A stretch of DNA of 64,000 nt from Paramarasmius palmivorus (taxonomy: Eukaryota > Basidiomycota > Agaricomycetes > Agaricales > Marasmiaceae). Below, piece after piece: positions 45,747 to 58,133 of the stretch. The stretch spans positions 1 to 64,000 of the forward strand of contig JAYKXP010000159.1 of NCBI GenBank assembly GCA_037176845.1. Reading direction: 5' to 3'. Under the pieces are notes generated by a model. It was not told where the DNA came from. It worked only from the letters and a program-made list of their open reading frames with translations, and made no database searches. Positions within the stretch are counted from its first letter, which is position 1. Each line of letters opens with the position of its first letter. The translations under genes and the position numbers were made by a program.

Positions 45747-47487
45747 GGTCGTGTGAAGAGGCTGGCAGAGGTGGGTAGTCGGGAAAGGATGTATGTGAGC
45801 GAGTATTTGTGGAAAGAGGATCTCGGTCTGTAGGTACTATTCCAGTGATAGTTGAAGGTATGTGAAGGGTCAAAAGGATCGGAATGGGCATTCTTGTGTC
45901 CATACTGGACAGAGTCGAATTGAGATCGTGTTAAAGAAGGATGAATGTCGGCGAGACCACACTGGAAAATGAGATATATCGATTTTGCTCTCTTCCCCTA
46001 CTTCAGGAGCAGGAGAGCAACTTGAACGAGACTGAAGAGGCGATGAAAACGGTCTCAATCTCCAAGAAGACGATCCTTGTGATGATGATGAAGGGGTATC
46101 TCCATGGTGGAGTGAAGGTGCACCTTGGTTGGTACCAGTCGCTGGGTTCTCTATGGTCTGGCCAACGTCACTCGAGGATAATCCCCCAAGTACGACGGTT
46201 CGATAGAGGCGTATGAAGGTTTTCTCCTGCTGATACTGACAGTGAGGATATCGACAATATTCGAAGTCGGTATGATATGTTATAATCTTCATGGCTGTTG
46301 GGTATCGCGAGAGAAGGATGGCGGTGGGTCATTCGGATCTGGAGACCAAAGGCGCCGAGGACTGTCTAAATGACGAGGAGAGTACATTGCTCGTCGTCTG
46401 GGGCGTTTTTGAGTGGATTGTTGTCGTCGTTGCCATCGTCGTGGTTGTTGATACTACAAATGAAGAGCTGCGGCGCTCCAGTGATCCGAGTAGCAGGGCG
46501 GCCTCCTTGGATGCCGAATAATATTGTTTGAACTTTTCGAAAATGAATCACAGCTAAATTTGTGAGAGGAGGATACCCATACCTTGTCTATTCCATGTAG
46601 TTTGGCGTTCCCTACGTTAGTACACTGGCGTCTCAGCGCAGGGCATGCATATGGGGGAAGGAATGTTGCAATTGGTCAGAGTCAGGCAAATCTAAAGCGA
46701 ACACGGAACGTAAGCGAGATGAGGCTGTGCTTTTTTTCGTGGGAGAAATACCTGGATAGATGGCTTCACTCGGCTCACCATAAAGAACGAGTCTCATTAA
46801 CATTCGAACTCGTAAAGTAACTACTACCCAAGCTCATTCAAGTGAAATGATTGTATAGCTGAATAGCATTTCTCGGGTTTGCCTAATAAAAAGATATGTT
46901 TTGTATCGGTGAAGCTGATATACGTTGGAATATAAACCTGGCCATCTCAAGAACTCAGAAACAGAACCGGAGGACCCAACCTTCCTCTCACGGCTACGAG
47001 TTCTGCCCGTTACACTTAATCTTGGTGACAGGAGAGGCAACAGGATAAACGGAAAAATAGTCAAGATTCAACAGTCGCGATGTTGACTCAGGATTCAAAG
47101 CGCGTCGCGACACCCAGAACCGCTGTAGGCCGCCGCCCTTTCAACATCATCTTGCGGCATCTTGCTTCATCGAGCTTACCTATTTTTCAATCTAGAGTGG
47201 CCGAATATCCGGTAACATTTGAAGACAATTGAAACGTTGAAGACCCATATATGGCTTACTCCCATGCGATTGCCGGCGCTGGCGCCCAAGATGTAAAGTT
47301 AGCTTGACAATGCCTGTTTCCTTCCTTCCTGAGTAAGCGTCTGTAAGCATCTATCGCTATTGTGCTAGTCTCCCCTCGACAGACTCAATCAATGACTCAC
47401 CAATGATTAGACTATTGCAGAATCTCTTTTATTTATTAACCACGACCAGAACACGACCCATCTCAAAGCTACAGAACATCCAGGATC
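45747..47487. other. Degenerate region without recognisable genes
   Basis: About 1.7 kb. Several open frames of 60-140 codons exist, including one on the minus strand at 45870-46292 rich in Ser and Pro, but none has a recognisable motif or clean exon structure. The first part is probably more decayed helicase or transposon sequence. The last 100-150 bp should contain the promoter of the NmrA-like gene. Confidence 0.4.
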
Positions 47488-48508
47488 ATGTCGACATTCA
47501 AATCATTTGCTCTGGTCGGTGCCAACGGTCACATTGGCAAACACGTCTTAAAGGCGTTTCAAGCCATTGGCATCAATCCACTCATCCTCAGTCGCAAGTC
47601 TTCCAACTCTGCCGACTCTCTTCCTTCTTCCTTGCCCGTCGCGAAAGTTGACCTCGACAACGTCGATGAAGTCGCTCAGGCACTCGAGCAGCACGGAATC
47701 GAAGTTGTTGTGTCAGCAATTGCTAGCACTGCTCTCGGTGGAACTCAGCAATATCTTGCAGATGCCTCCAAGAAAGCCGGCGTGAAGTTGTTTGTTCCTT
47801 CAGAGTTTGGTATGCCTACCGAAGGTATTAGTCGTGCTCCCGGTGCCAACCCTCAGTCACCTGTTACGCAGAAGGATCAGTTTGCAGGTATGTCCAAAGT
47901 TTGCATGATACATACCCACAGCTTATCGAGGAAGCAGAGTATCTCAAGTCAATTGGTTTGCCCTGGGCAAGGTTCTTCGTGAGTTGTACTCTACCCAGCA
48001 TGAGAAGAGTGGTTGCTTATATTACCCCACACCAGACTGGACTTTTTGCTGGCTTTGCACCCTGGATTGGTGCAGTCGAGGAGAACGGGAAATTCAACAT
48101 CGAGAAAGGAAAGGGCAGCACTGAACTTACTACTATCACGCACGAGGATGACATTGGAGGTGCGATCCCCAGGTCGTCGATAATGGATCTCGTACTAACT
48201 CATGCCTAGGATTTGTTGCGCACGTCTTGACTACTTTGCCGCCAAAGGAGTTGGAATATAGAGCTTTCCGTATCGCAGGAGAGAACATTTCACTGGAAGC
48301 TGTTGGGAAACGACTTAACAAGGAGATTGAATACGTCGACGTGATACCAGGTTCAGGGCTCTTAGCCGAGATCCGAAAGGTCCTTCTCTCCCTCGGTTAC
48401 GCGGGCCGTGCTTTGACGAGCTGGGACCCTGCAACCAACTCCCGAAGGCAAGGGCCGCAGGCCAATGACAACCACCTCTGGGCAGGACACGAATGGAAGA
48501 ATTTGTAA
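47488..48508 (+). CDS. NmrA-like / isoflavone-reductase-like NAD(P)-binding protein
   Basis: Atypical short-chain dehydrogenase. It begins MSTFKSFALVGANGHIGKHV, with the NmrA-type dinucleotide motif GANGHIG (GxxGxxG). LSRKSSNSADSLPSSLPV and VVVSAIASTALGGTQQYLA follow, then KLFVPSEFGMPTEG, the conserved block in which the family places its active-site or substrate loop. Three introns (about 47887-47935, 47980-48035 and 48160-48209) restore EYLKSIGLPWARFF, TGLFAGFAPWIGAVE and GFVAHVLTTLPPKELEYRA. It ends NDNHLWAGHEWKNL. About 290 residues, normal for the family. Roles range from phenylpropanoid-like reduction to redox-sensing regulation; the substrate cannot be told. Confidence 0.87.
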
Positions 48509-49903
48509 CTTGTATGGTGAAAAAAACGTATATTCTGCGAATGTGTAGTATTACAGATGTTCAATCACCTCGAATGTTGGGAAACACGATCCATATCGAC
48601 AAAAACGCACTTGTGGCAGGGTTCCTGGAGCTCGATTGGGTGATGGATTGACTTTGACAGAAAACTTCTACATTCTAGGCGATAGCCAAAACGGAGGATA
48701 AAAGTAAGTAAGTACTTCTGTACGACAAAACAGAGTTACTGCGGAGGATGTTCATTAACGCTAGTGACGTTTCTGCAATATCCAGGTACAGACGGTTGTC
48801 AAACGCCACGGTAGGCCACGCCCATTCAGGACGTGGAATCGGAGATGATCTGGGTCTCCTCAAATTTGATGCTGTTCTCTCATCTCCCTCGCAAACCGTT
48901 CCGTCTCAATACTACTTCCAGTGCAGATTAATGTGATATCGATTATATATCCTGGCAAGGTACTCCCATCAACGTCAATGTCAATTGCGCGCGTTTAGCA
49001 CATGCAATCATACAGCTTCATACAGCTAGGTTTGCTATGCATTGATGCACAAGGCCTTGAAAGCTGTAGAGGTTTTCAAGGTAAGTAGAATGCTGTAGAA
49101 TGCCAAACGTTGGCATCTCAGGGCATCTCACCTAATTTGGCAGCTCAGATTTGCCGAACAGGCCCCGGGGCGACAAGCGACTAGTAGCCAGCGCAGCACC
49201 GACATGCATACGGTAGGCTCAATCCTGCTCCAAGTCGTTCGCAATAGTCACGGTAGATAGAAACAGAAAAGTCGTTTGTAGGGTATAAAATCAGTTCTTT
49301 ACGCAGAAAGTACCAAAGTAGGCTGTAAAGCTTACAGAATGGAGTGGTATTGAGGGTGGGGGTTACCGCAGTGGCACGCGTTGCCCCTGATTTTTCTCGC
49401 AGCAGCTGAGCCTGTTCCTGATCTTTCCTGATACTTTCGAAGCCTCACCTGCGTCACACGCTAGACTTTTAGCCGCGTTGAAAGCTGTTGAAAGCGACAT
49501 TTGTGTTGTACATGACTCGGAGGAGGTTTCCCTCATTTTTTGTCTCCATGGATTTAACGTAAGAGCTGTGGGAACGGGCACGTGGTGACGTGTCTCGCTC
49601 TCAGATTCGTCTTTGGCAATGGCATCTCGTTGCACATAAAATACCAACAATTCACCCAAGATTCACTATCAACGATGCGAAGACCTTGCCAAGTTTTACA
49701 TGGTTTCGCCGGGACCAGGTCAAAAGACATCTTCAGCCTTCGACAACCCTTCCTGACACAGCCAAAACTTCCGTACGTCCTCACGGTGATAACCATCCCG
49801 CAGTAGAACAAATCGCTAAGGAGGCTATATCATTACCAGTTGAAGTCTCATTGTATGTCACAGTTTTCTCTCAACCTTATCGGCCCTCAAGGCCTCACTC
49901 TTC
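48509..49903. other. Intergenic, no gene recognised
   Basis: About 1.4 kb. It contains small direct duplications such as ATACAGCTTCATACAGCT near 49010 and GTAGAATGCTGTAGAATGCC near 49090. Open frames are short and unrelated to known proteins. The right end is presumably the ABC transporter promoter. Confidence 0.4.
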
Positions 49904-52900
49904 ATGTCCAGTTTATTTTGGCGGCAATTCAAGGCTCTATCCTTGAAGAACTGGATTGTATTATCCCAACACTACTTTCTGAACAGTTTTCGATGTGTTA
50001 TTCTTCCTATTGCACTCGGAGTGTTCTTTGCAGTCGCTCAGCGCTTTTTTGCAGATCCGAATAATGTACGTGACTGGTCGCCTCTCTCACAGTGCCCAAG
50101 GCCTCACGACTGATCGCCTGTCTAAAAGAATGGCATAGGTTTACCGATTGCGGTCTATCCACTTCACGAGCACTTTGACGGGACATTATCCCTGCTGTGG
50201 GTGGACGCTACGACAGGAAACAGCTCTCCGTCTCCTAGCGATATCATCACTCGTGTCACACAGAACTTTTCCCCGTATCAGAAAGCCGCTGTCAAACAGG
50301 TGGAACATGTAGACCAAGTCGCACAACTCTGCCCCTCGAATTTCAACGGATTTTCGGAGTGTTTTGCGGGAGTTATCTTCTATGATATTCCGTCCGAAGG
50401 AAGCGCACCAGTCAATTACACCATTCGGGCAGATCCAGGACTACTCAAAGTCGATGTGATCAATCATCTCAGTGCTTTCGAGACTCGGATATTACCTCTA
50501 CAATGGGCAATAGATCAGGTACTTTTCATAGCACCACTCAGATACATATTGATTTACTCATACTGACAGGCCATTATCCTTGCACAAACGGGCATCGAGT
50601 TTCCTGCGCCTTTGGAATGGCCATTCACTCACGACACTAACGAAGCACAAGCAACGGATCTGCGCCTCAGTACGTGTTCAATGGACTGGGCGGAATCACC
50701 ATCTTACAAGAGATTTTCTAGACTACGTGCACGGCATTTCGGATTTGCTCGCGGTACTTCTGTGAGTGGCATCGTTATCTTTGGACGATCCAACTGACGT
50801 GCTCCTAGATTTATTGCCTATATCGGTATTGTCTATCACCTTCCAGGTGCCGTGACAGCTGAACGTGCCAATCTATTGACCTCTCACATGAAAGCCATGG
50901 GTCTACTCGAATCCGCCAGAATCGTGTATGTCATTTTTTTGTCCCAATGTAGAACCTGTCCTGAAGACATTTAGATCCTGGCATGTGAGCTTGTCGTTGG
51001 CATACATTCCCGCTTGGACCATTGTTTCAATTATATGGCATTATCGTATCTTCACCGAGACCCCCGCAGGGCTGGTATTCATTATCCATATCATATTCGG
51101 TCTCGTACTCGCCAGCTATTCTTTCTTTACCTCTGCACCTTTCGGAAAGAGCCCTCAGTTAGCCGCCGTTACTTCCACTCTATGCTCCTTCGTGTTAGCA
51201 ATCATCGGGCTGGTGTTCAAGGCGGATACTGCCGGTGCTGTCGTCTTCTCGCTTTTCTTTCCTCCGTCCTGGTACATCTTCGCGATTCGTGCGATATGTG
51301 GATGGGAGCTGCATCAGCAAACACCACAGGTGCTGGAGAAGGATCCTTCATTTGGGCTAATGCTATTGCCGCTGCTGATCATCGGAATTGTAAGCTTTCA
51401 ATGTTTCACAGCCTCTATACAGGTATAAAACACTAACATGCTTCGCAGCTCAATATCTTTTTGTGGCCCTGGCTAGGATGCCTACTTGAAAACGTTCTGT
51501 ACGGTGCTCGAACTCCAAGAAAGATGAAATCCTCGTCTCAGGCAGCAACGACCGAGGACGCGAATGTACCACCTGATGTCGCAATATCCATTCGGAATCT
51601 CAAGAAGACATTCAGGACTTCTTTCTTCTCAAAGTCGAAGTCTATCACGGCAGTTGAAGATCTTAGTCTCGACATACCGAAGAACGGAATCTTTGTTTTG
51701 CTGGGGTCTAATGGGTTGGTTGAATCGCTCCCTATATCATAAGAAATCCTGATAGTGATATCACTTCACAGCGCGGGAAAGTCCACTATACTCTCAATTC
51801 TTGCGAATTTGATCGGTCGAACGGATGGAGCCATTCAATTTGAGACCGAACATGGAGGTAACATGTTAGATCGACCGTTCCGTGGAACGTTGGGAATAGT
51901 ACCTCAGAAGAACGTTCTTTTCCCTGATCTTTCGTGCTACCAGACCCTTCGCGTGTGAGTGTCAACCAACGTTGTTTTTCGCATCCTGTATCAATCGTGT
52001 TTTCTAGATGGCAAGCGATCAAATGGTCAAAGCACTCCAATACAGATGAAGATCTTCGTCAGCTTCTACGCGACTGTGATCTTGGAGCCAAAATGTATCA
52101 CCATGCGGATGTGCTTTCGGGTGGGCAAAAGCGGAAGTTGCAGCTAGCCATTGGGCTTGTAGGAGGTTCTAAAGGTGTGTAAAACGTCACACATTCAAAA
52201 AATTAAGCCCTAATTCTTCTCGTTAGTGCTACTTGTAGATGAGGTATGCTGGATTCCTTACTTGCAGGAAACCACTATAACTAGCCTATAATAGTGTACA
52301 TCTGGCGTAGATCCCTTGTCGAGGCGTGCAATTTGGCGCACACTCAATGCTGCTCGGCAGGAGCGTACCATAGTGCTTACGACACACGTGCGTATTTTTC
52401 AATCCGGGTCGCATGCCACTATCTCACACATTTCCCTCAGTTTCTAGACGAAGCCGATCTTCTCGCGGATAACATTGCGATACTAGCTGCCCCTGGCAAG
52501 TTGGTCGCTCAGGGAACACCAGTCGCCCTCAAGCGAAATCATGGGGAAGGTTACACCATTCAAGTCACCTTCGATACCGATGTCTTTGGCAAGGAACAGT
52601 CCTCGCAGTCACCTACCCTTCTCCTTCAGCAGATACGTTCTCATGCAAAGGAGGCAACGATGACGATAGTCTCCCCATGCCAGGCATTGTATCACTTGAA
52701 GTCTGATGACCATGTTGTTACAGAGGGGGCTCTGGAAACCCTCGAAGAACACTTTGGGAGGTTCAACGTCTCTTCTTGGGACATTCTTTCGACGTCGATT
52801 GAAGACATATTTTTGGACTTGATGAAGAAACATGACCCTAGATCAAAATTCCTTTCCGCTAGTAGCGTGGAGTCATTCTCAGAAGAATTAGCTCCAGAGG

Positions 52901-55900
52901 ACCCCTTCAAAATCGCCAAGCCGCTTGATCTAACACCAGGAAGGACAGTCTCCCCAACAGAACAAGCCCTCACCATATTCTATAAACGACTCCTCATCTC
53001 ACGGCGTAGTTGGCTAGTGCCTCTCCTTTCGATTCTTGTTGCAGTGGCTGGTTCGACCATCCCTCTCGTTTTCTTCAACGACAGTGAACCAACGCCTTGC
53101 TCCAGCACACAATTGGAGGACAACTCGTACACTATACGGCTATTCCTTCCACTATATGGCATGGTCTATCCAGTACAAAGCGCCCCATTCATATACCCAC
53201 TAGAGAGTCCACCGGGTTTACTTTCTACATTCAATAACTTCTCGGAAAAATGGGATGGACCTTCAGCAGACTACTGGAAGCGGTACAGTACTTCCATAAA
53301 TGCGACGTCTGTGCCAGATAACACCACTTTCGTGGAGCGGATACAACAAGATTACAAACAACTGCAGGTTGGAGGAATATCGGTGGATTTGGACTCAGGA
53401 GTTTCGTTGGTTGCTTGGCATGCTCAGTCTCCAGGTGATCTCGGTCCTGTCATGCTCAACCTCGCGTCGAACGTGTTGTATAACCACGCTCTCAATATGT
53501 CTGGGAACGGTGCTCGGGTGCCGGCTGTCATCACAGCTGGATATTCAGCATTTACTTGGGGACAATCTGTGAACTTGATCTCACTATTCATTGCATTAAA
53601 ATGGTTGACATTCTTTGGAGCAGCCATGGTAGGTGTATTATCCATCTAAAGCATATCGTTTTCATGTTCACGTGAATTTCAGGCTGTTTATCCCGCCTTC
53701 TATGCAATCTATGTGTCAAAGGAACGGAGATCCTCTGTGCAAGGTGAGTGTCAGATACTCGACAATTTTCTGAGTTTTAACCACTCAATTATATAGCCAT
53801 GCAGTTCTCCAATGGTCTCACAAACCCAGCCGGTCTTTGGGCGGGACATCTCATGTTCGATCTAATCTTCATTATTTTGGCATCAACCATTATTGCTGCA
53901 GTTTTTGGATCCGTGGCGTCGCAGCTCTATGGCGTCGGTTTACTAGTAAGTGTGTATTTTTCCTTATCCTGTGCGCATACTTATTCTATGTCCAGTGGTT
54001 GGTGATGGTGTTGTACGGAATTGCTGCCACCCTGTTCGCTTACTGTGTGACTCTATTTGTCTCTTCCCCGCTTGCTGCCTTTGCTACCGTTGCTGGATAT
54101 GAGGTTCTGATGTTCGGTGTACGTGAAACACTTTTGGGAAATCCACAAGCTCTGATGCCTCCTAGTTATACATCACGGGCTACATACTCACGCTCACGTA
54201 TGCGAAGTCCTCCAAGGCTGACAGTATCATGAATACTTTTCATTTCACTATCTCATTGCTATCCCCTATTGCCAGTCTGGTAAGGCGATATTCATCTTGA
54301 TGGCCGCCGTTCGTTCATCGCTTTCTCCTAGATTCGCGCCGGTTTTGTATCTTCCAACGCCTTTTCGTTGCTTTGCAAAGGGGATGAAATAAGTCTTTCC
54401 ATCATGGGCGATATCATGAGATTTGGTGGTCCTATCTTGTATCTTATCCTCTGGTCGGTTATCCTTTTCGGCGTGTTGGTCCGCTACGATTCGGGTTCCA
54501 TTCGCCCTTTCTGGAAGCGAAGAGGCAAGGGCGAATTATCGGAAAAGCAATGGTCGACTGGGGATCTTCTCCAGGTCCATAGAGTTACAAAAACCTTTGG
54601 TTCGGACAAAGCAGTCGACAATGTTACGTTCGATGTTGCCGCGAACAGGATATTTGGTTTACTTGGTCCTAATGGGGGTGGTGCGTTTTGCTTGATTTGA
54701 TTATGCCAGGATACCAGCTGAGTTTCTCTCGCAGGCAAGACCACAACCTTCAACATGATCCGTATGTATACTTCCCATCGCAATGAATACGAATACTAAG
54801 GATTGTCATTCAGGCGGTGATATAATGCCGGACTCGGGCGAAATTCTGGTCAACATCAGGAAGCTTACGGCCTCCTCTTTTTCGGCCCGTAGACGACCCG
54901 TAGGCGACCCGGGACGGCCTTTGGTGACGGGTCACGGGCTAGACCCTCTTTTACCGAATGCCGTCCTCTCGGCAACGCTCGGCAGTGCCCAGCAAAAGGC
55001 CTAAAAGGCCGAATGCGCCGGGCTAGGTCCACTTTTCTGAAAGGTCGGGTTGACCATGCTTATTCCCTCAAGGCTGCTGATCAATTCTATCCATAGAGTC
55101 TTCTTATATAAGGTGCATTATATGCTTTTATGCCGTCTGGAGGCCATACTTCAACTCACAAACATACTTCGATAGTGATTTATATATCTGAGAGACCGTG
55201 GGAATCTGGATGTACACATCTCAAAAAAAAGCACGCCGGAGCCGGGCATTGCATCAGAACACTATACAAAGACAGATTTTGCTACTAGCTATGTCTGGAT
55301 AGCTCTAAGTAGTCAGGATGCACCATATATTATGCTGCTTGGAATCGGCATTTCAAACCATTGACCAAAGGTCGAAATGCCGTAAAATGCCGAAAGGTAA
55401 TTTGTCATACTCCTGATGAACGGGACCAGTGTTATCAGGCATACGAAGACGGCCAGGGCTTCGCTGAGTGTCTGCCCTCAATTCACGGCCATCGATTCTC
55501 AGCTTTCCGTGTGGGAGCACCTCGTTGTCTATGGCAGACTCAAGGGGTTGCCCAAAGGGGAAATTTTGGACCGAAATATTGACGTCATTCTCAAAGCGAC
55601 TTCTCTGGGCCAATACCGTGACCGATTTGCCAACAAGCTTTCTGGGGGAAATCAAAGAACACTGTCGTTGGCAATTGCTTTAATTGGTGAGTACTCGAGA
55701 GTGTTGTACACTGGGCAATTCTTACAAGATCACTAGGGAATCCGTTGGTTTTGTTGATCGACGAGTTCTCGACAGGCATCGACGCCAGAATGAAACGTGA
55801 GATGTGGAATACTCTGCGAAATGTAGCCCCTGGGAAAGCCATCGTCATTACTACTCGTTCGTAGTCTTTCTTCCAACGTTAATCTCACGCTCACTTGTTG

Positions 55901-56363
55901 GATAGATTCAATGGAAGAAGTATCCGCTCTTGCCACGGATGTCGGGATACTCGCAAAGAAACTGTTAGGTGTGTGATTCTCTGATCATGCATTGCTATCT
56001 CGCCTGAACAGTTATACAGCAACGGGTACACCACAGGCTCTTTCAGAGCGTTACGCCACCTACGAAGTTCACTTCGCCTGTCGGAGTCGTGAAGGGGTGG
56101 CGAAGGCACAAGCTTTGATGGCCAAGGTTCCCGGAGCTCGATTGGCTGACGATGTCGCGACGCGCTTCGAAGTACCGATTCGAAAAGGTGCCGACGGTGA
56201 CGGTCTGACTTTGGCGGAACTCTTCCGCGTTTTAGGCGACAGTGAAGACCTCACCGAACACACAGTGGAGAAAGCAGGGCTTGAGAGTATATTTATGAAG
56301 GTCATTAGAGAGAACCGGGTCGCTGAGGAAGATGTTCGTCGACGCAAGTGGCGTCTTTGCTGA
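49904..56363 (+). CDS. ABCA-type full ABC transporter, second ATPase domain interrupted
   Basis: Membrane lipid or amphiphile transporter of the ABCA type (TM-NBD-TM-NBD). It starts MSSLFWRQFKALSLKNWIV, the classical N terminus. NBD1: NGIFVLLGSNG, then AGKSTILSILANL, VLSGGQKRKLQLAIGLVGG, LLVDECTSGVDPLSRRAIW, TIVLTTHFLDEADLLADNI. The second TM half follows (RSWLVPLLSILVAVAGSTI). NBD2: LLGPNGGGKTTTFNMI (Gly in place of the usual Ala in Walker A), Q-loop VCPQFTAIDSQLSVWEHL, LSGGNQRTLSLAIALIG, LVLLIDEFSTGID, VITTHSMEE. About twenty short introns. Between GEILVN and NGTSV the frame meets about 0.54 kb of non-coding DNA with stops (54860-55405). All other parts are in frame, so the insertion is recent, or it is a long intron. 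If not spliced out it disables the protein. Confidence 0.85.
54860..55405. mobile_element. Unclassified insertion in the ABCA gene
   Basis: About 0.54 kb placed between Walker A and the Q-loop of the second ATPase domain. Its left part is GC-rich with a local tandem motif (GACCCGTAGGCGACCCGGGA near 54895-54915). Its right part carries mirrored AAATGCCG/CGGCATTT motifs (GGCATTTCAAACC, GAAATGCCGTAAAATGCCG). It contains no protein-coding sequence I recognise, and stops occur in the transporter frame (first at about 55004). Exact borders, target duplication and terminal repeats could not be fixed by eye. A non-autonomous element (MITE or SINE-like) is the likeliest reading; an unusually long intron is the alternative. 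Confidence 0.45.
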
Positions 56364-56793
56364 TATGGACTTCGTCAAGGTACATCACCATTGTTTCTTT
56401 ATCTGGACTGTGGAAGATGTGTCAGTGCGCGAATGTAGAAAGTCTGCAAATTGACGTGATCGCTAACAGTGATATTCATCTGACTCGATGCAAGCTCAAG
56501 GGTGTGTACCTCGTGTTGACTCTTACATGGTCGAACAAGCCCAGTAGAGTACACTTCCAGGTTGGTAGTGCAAGTGCGTGGGGCTGATACAAATCTATTG
56601 ACACCAAATGTAGTTTCGTCTCGCTGCGCCCGTGCGCAGTACTGAATACTGAGTGTTGAACGCGCTGCGTCGGGTAATCAGTGGGGTTACCCGCCGTGTC
56701 AATTTATTTGCACCTTGATTTGTTACCATGCTGTGCAGGGACACTGTTCATACATATTCTACGACTGGCCTTGATAGGCCTTGATGCTCCCCA
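56364..56793. other. Intergenic, nothing recognised
   Basis: About 430 bp between two tandem plus-strand genes. It should hold the transporter terminator and the promoter of the membrane protein gene. Confidence 0.4.
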
Positions 56794-57983
56794 ATGGTCG
56801 TCCTCTCTGATCAAAAGACGACCTCGTCCGCCAACGCTGGTCGGACCATAATTCCTTCTCGACCACCTACCGATGAAGTTTCCGACACGCTTCCCGCCTA
56901 CACTCCGAGTTCGGTGACAGTCGATCCACTCCTTCTCATTGCCATCGTATTCTCCATGTCACTCTGTATTGCCGCCTTTATCCTATCTCTGTTCGATGGA
57001 GGGAGTGCTTCGGTATACCTAAACTTGTTCTCGCCGATACCGATCCTCTTTCATCACGTACTTCTGACAATGGATGAACTCAAAATACACCACAGTCACC
57101 TTTTCATGGGTCAAGGCAAACTCTTTACAGAGCGACATGACCTTTCCAGATGGCTATTTTACAATAGCCTGTTCACTGCATTTGGCAGTATCATTGCTTT
57201 CACGCAGTGTCGGGATCGGTGGAGTTGGAGAGGAACAGTGTTTGCGCAGGGCATAGTACAACTGGTTCATGTGGTGATCCTCTGGTACATACTATGGAGG
57301 GCCTACGCTATGCGAAGTGCCATGCATAGCATACCTATCACTGTGAGTATTCGGTTTCGTCCTGACTGACGACTAATTTCACCAAACTTCTGCAGCTTCC
57401 AAATGGCAGTTCTATGACTATCAGATTCACTGGAATCTCTTGGAAACCGCTATTCAATGAATCTTTTCCGCTCTCCCCGTGGATGATGTTACATTCCCTG
57501 GAAGTGGCGGTCATCATTTTCATACTGGCCGTCAACCACGATTCGTGGCACAAATGCCACCCTGTCAACATTATTGCATCAGTACTTACCATCTTCCACC
57601 ACCTTACCCTCGCGCTCGTCTTCCTCGACAAACAACCACCCCTAGGCCAGTCGACGGCCAATGTGGTGCCACGGCCTTTACTTCCCTTTATTCGACGTCG
57701 AGCACGAGGCGAACCTTACGATTCCCAAACCGGCTTCATCATCATCATGTCGCTGTTACAGCTCCTTGCCATGTCTATCGCAGGCGCTGTGCTGGCGGGC
57801 GAACTCGCATCTACGTCTGGTAATGCCCTTGCAATGACACTCTTCCAGACACTGCAGTGCATTCTGTTCGGGGTGCTCATCCTCGGAGTATTGGCCAAAT
57901 CTGATTGGCACTGGCAGGGACCGGAAGCGGGAGAGGGAGTTCATACCGAAACCCATGACATCGACAGATCCACAGCAGTTTAA
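56794..57983 (+). CDS. Eight-helix membrane protein, unknown function
   Basis: Two exons, 56794-57342 and 57396-57983. A soluble Ser/Thr/Pro-rich N terminus of about 45 residues precedes eight hydrophobic segments, including LLLIAIVFSMSLCIAAFILS, NLFSPIPILFHHVLLTMDEL, VFAQGIVQLVHVVILWYILW, VNIIASVLTIFHHLTLALVF and FIIIMSLLQLLAMSIAGAVL. The second helix of each half contains a similar block (PILFHHVLLTMDEL and TIFHHLTLALVFLDK), suggesting an internal 4+4 duplication. About 380 residues ending with a charged tail (EGVHTETHDIDRSTAV). No family recognised. The single 53-nt intron falls between the halves. It lies next to the ABCA gene but has no evident functional link. Confidence 0.7.
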
Positions 57984-58133
57984 TAGGCGGGAAAGATGTC
58001 CAGAAATATAATACGCGTTAAAAGATACCGCTTTGCTAATTCGAGGATAGAATGAGCTAGTCTAGTAGCAATGATGGCCACTACACCAAGGACGAGTGAT
58101 GCATGTACTCCGTGAAACAACCACTGGCGTACA

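Noticed and set aside
45870..46292. 140-codon minus-strand frame, considered as a Cys/His zinc-finger protein
   Set aside because: Only a few Cys/His at the N terminus (CRYPHCQYQ), then low-complexity sequence; no clean gene structure around it.
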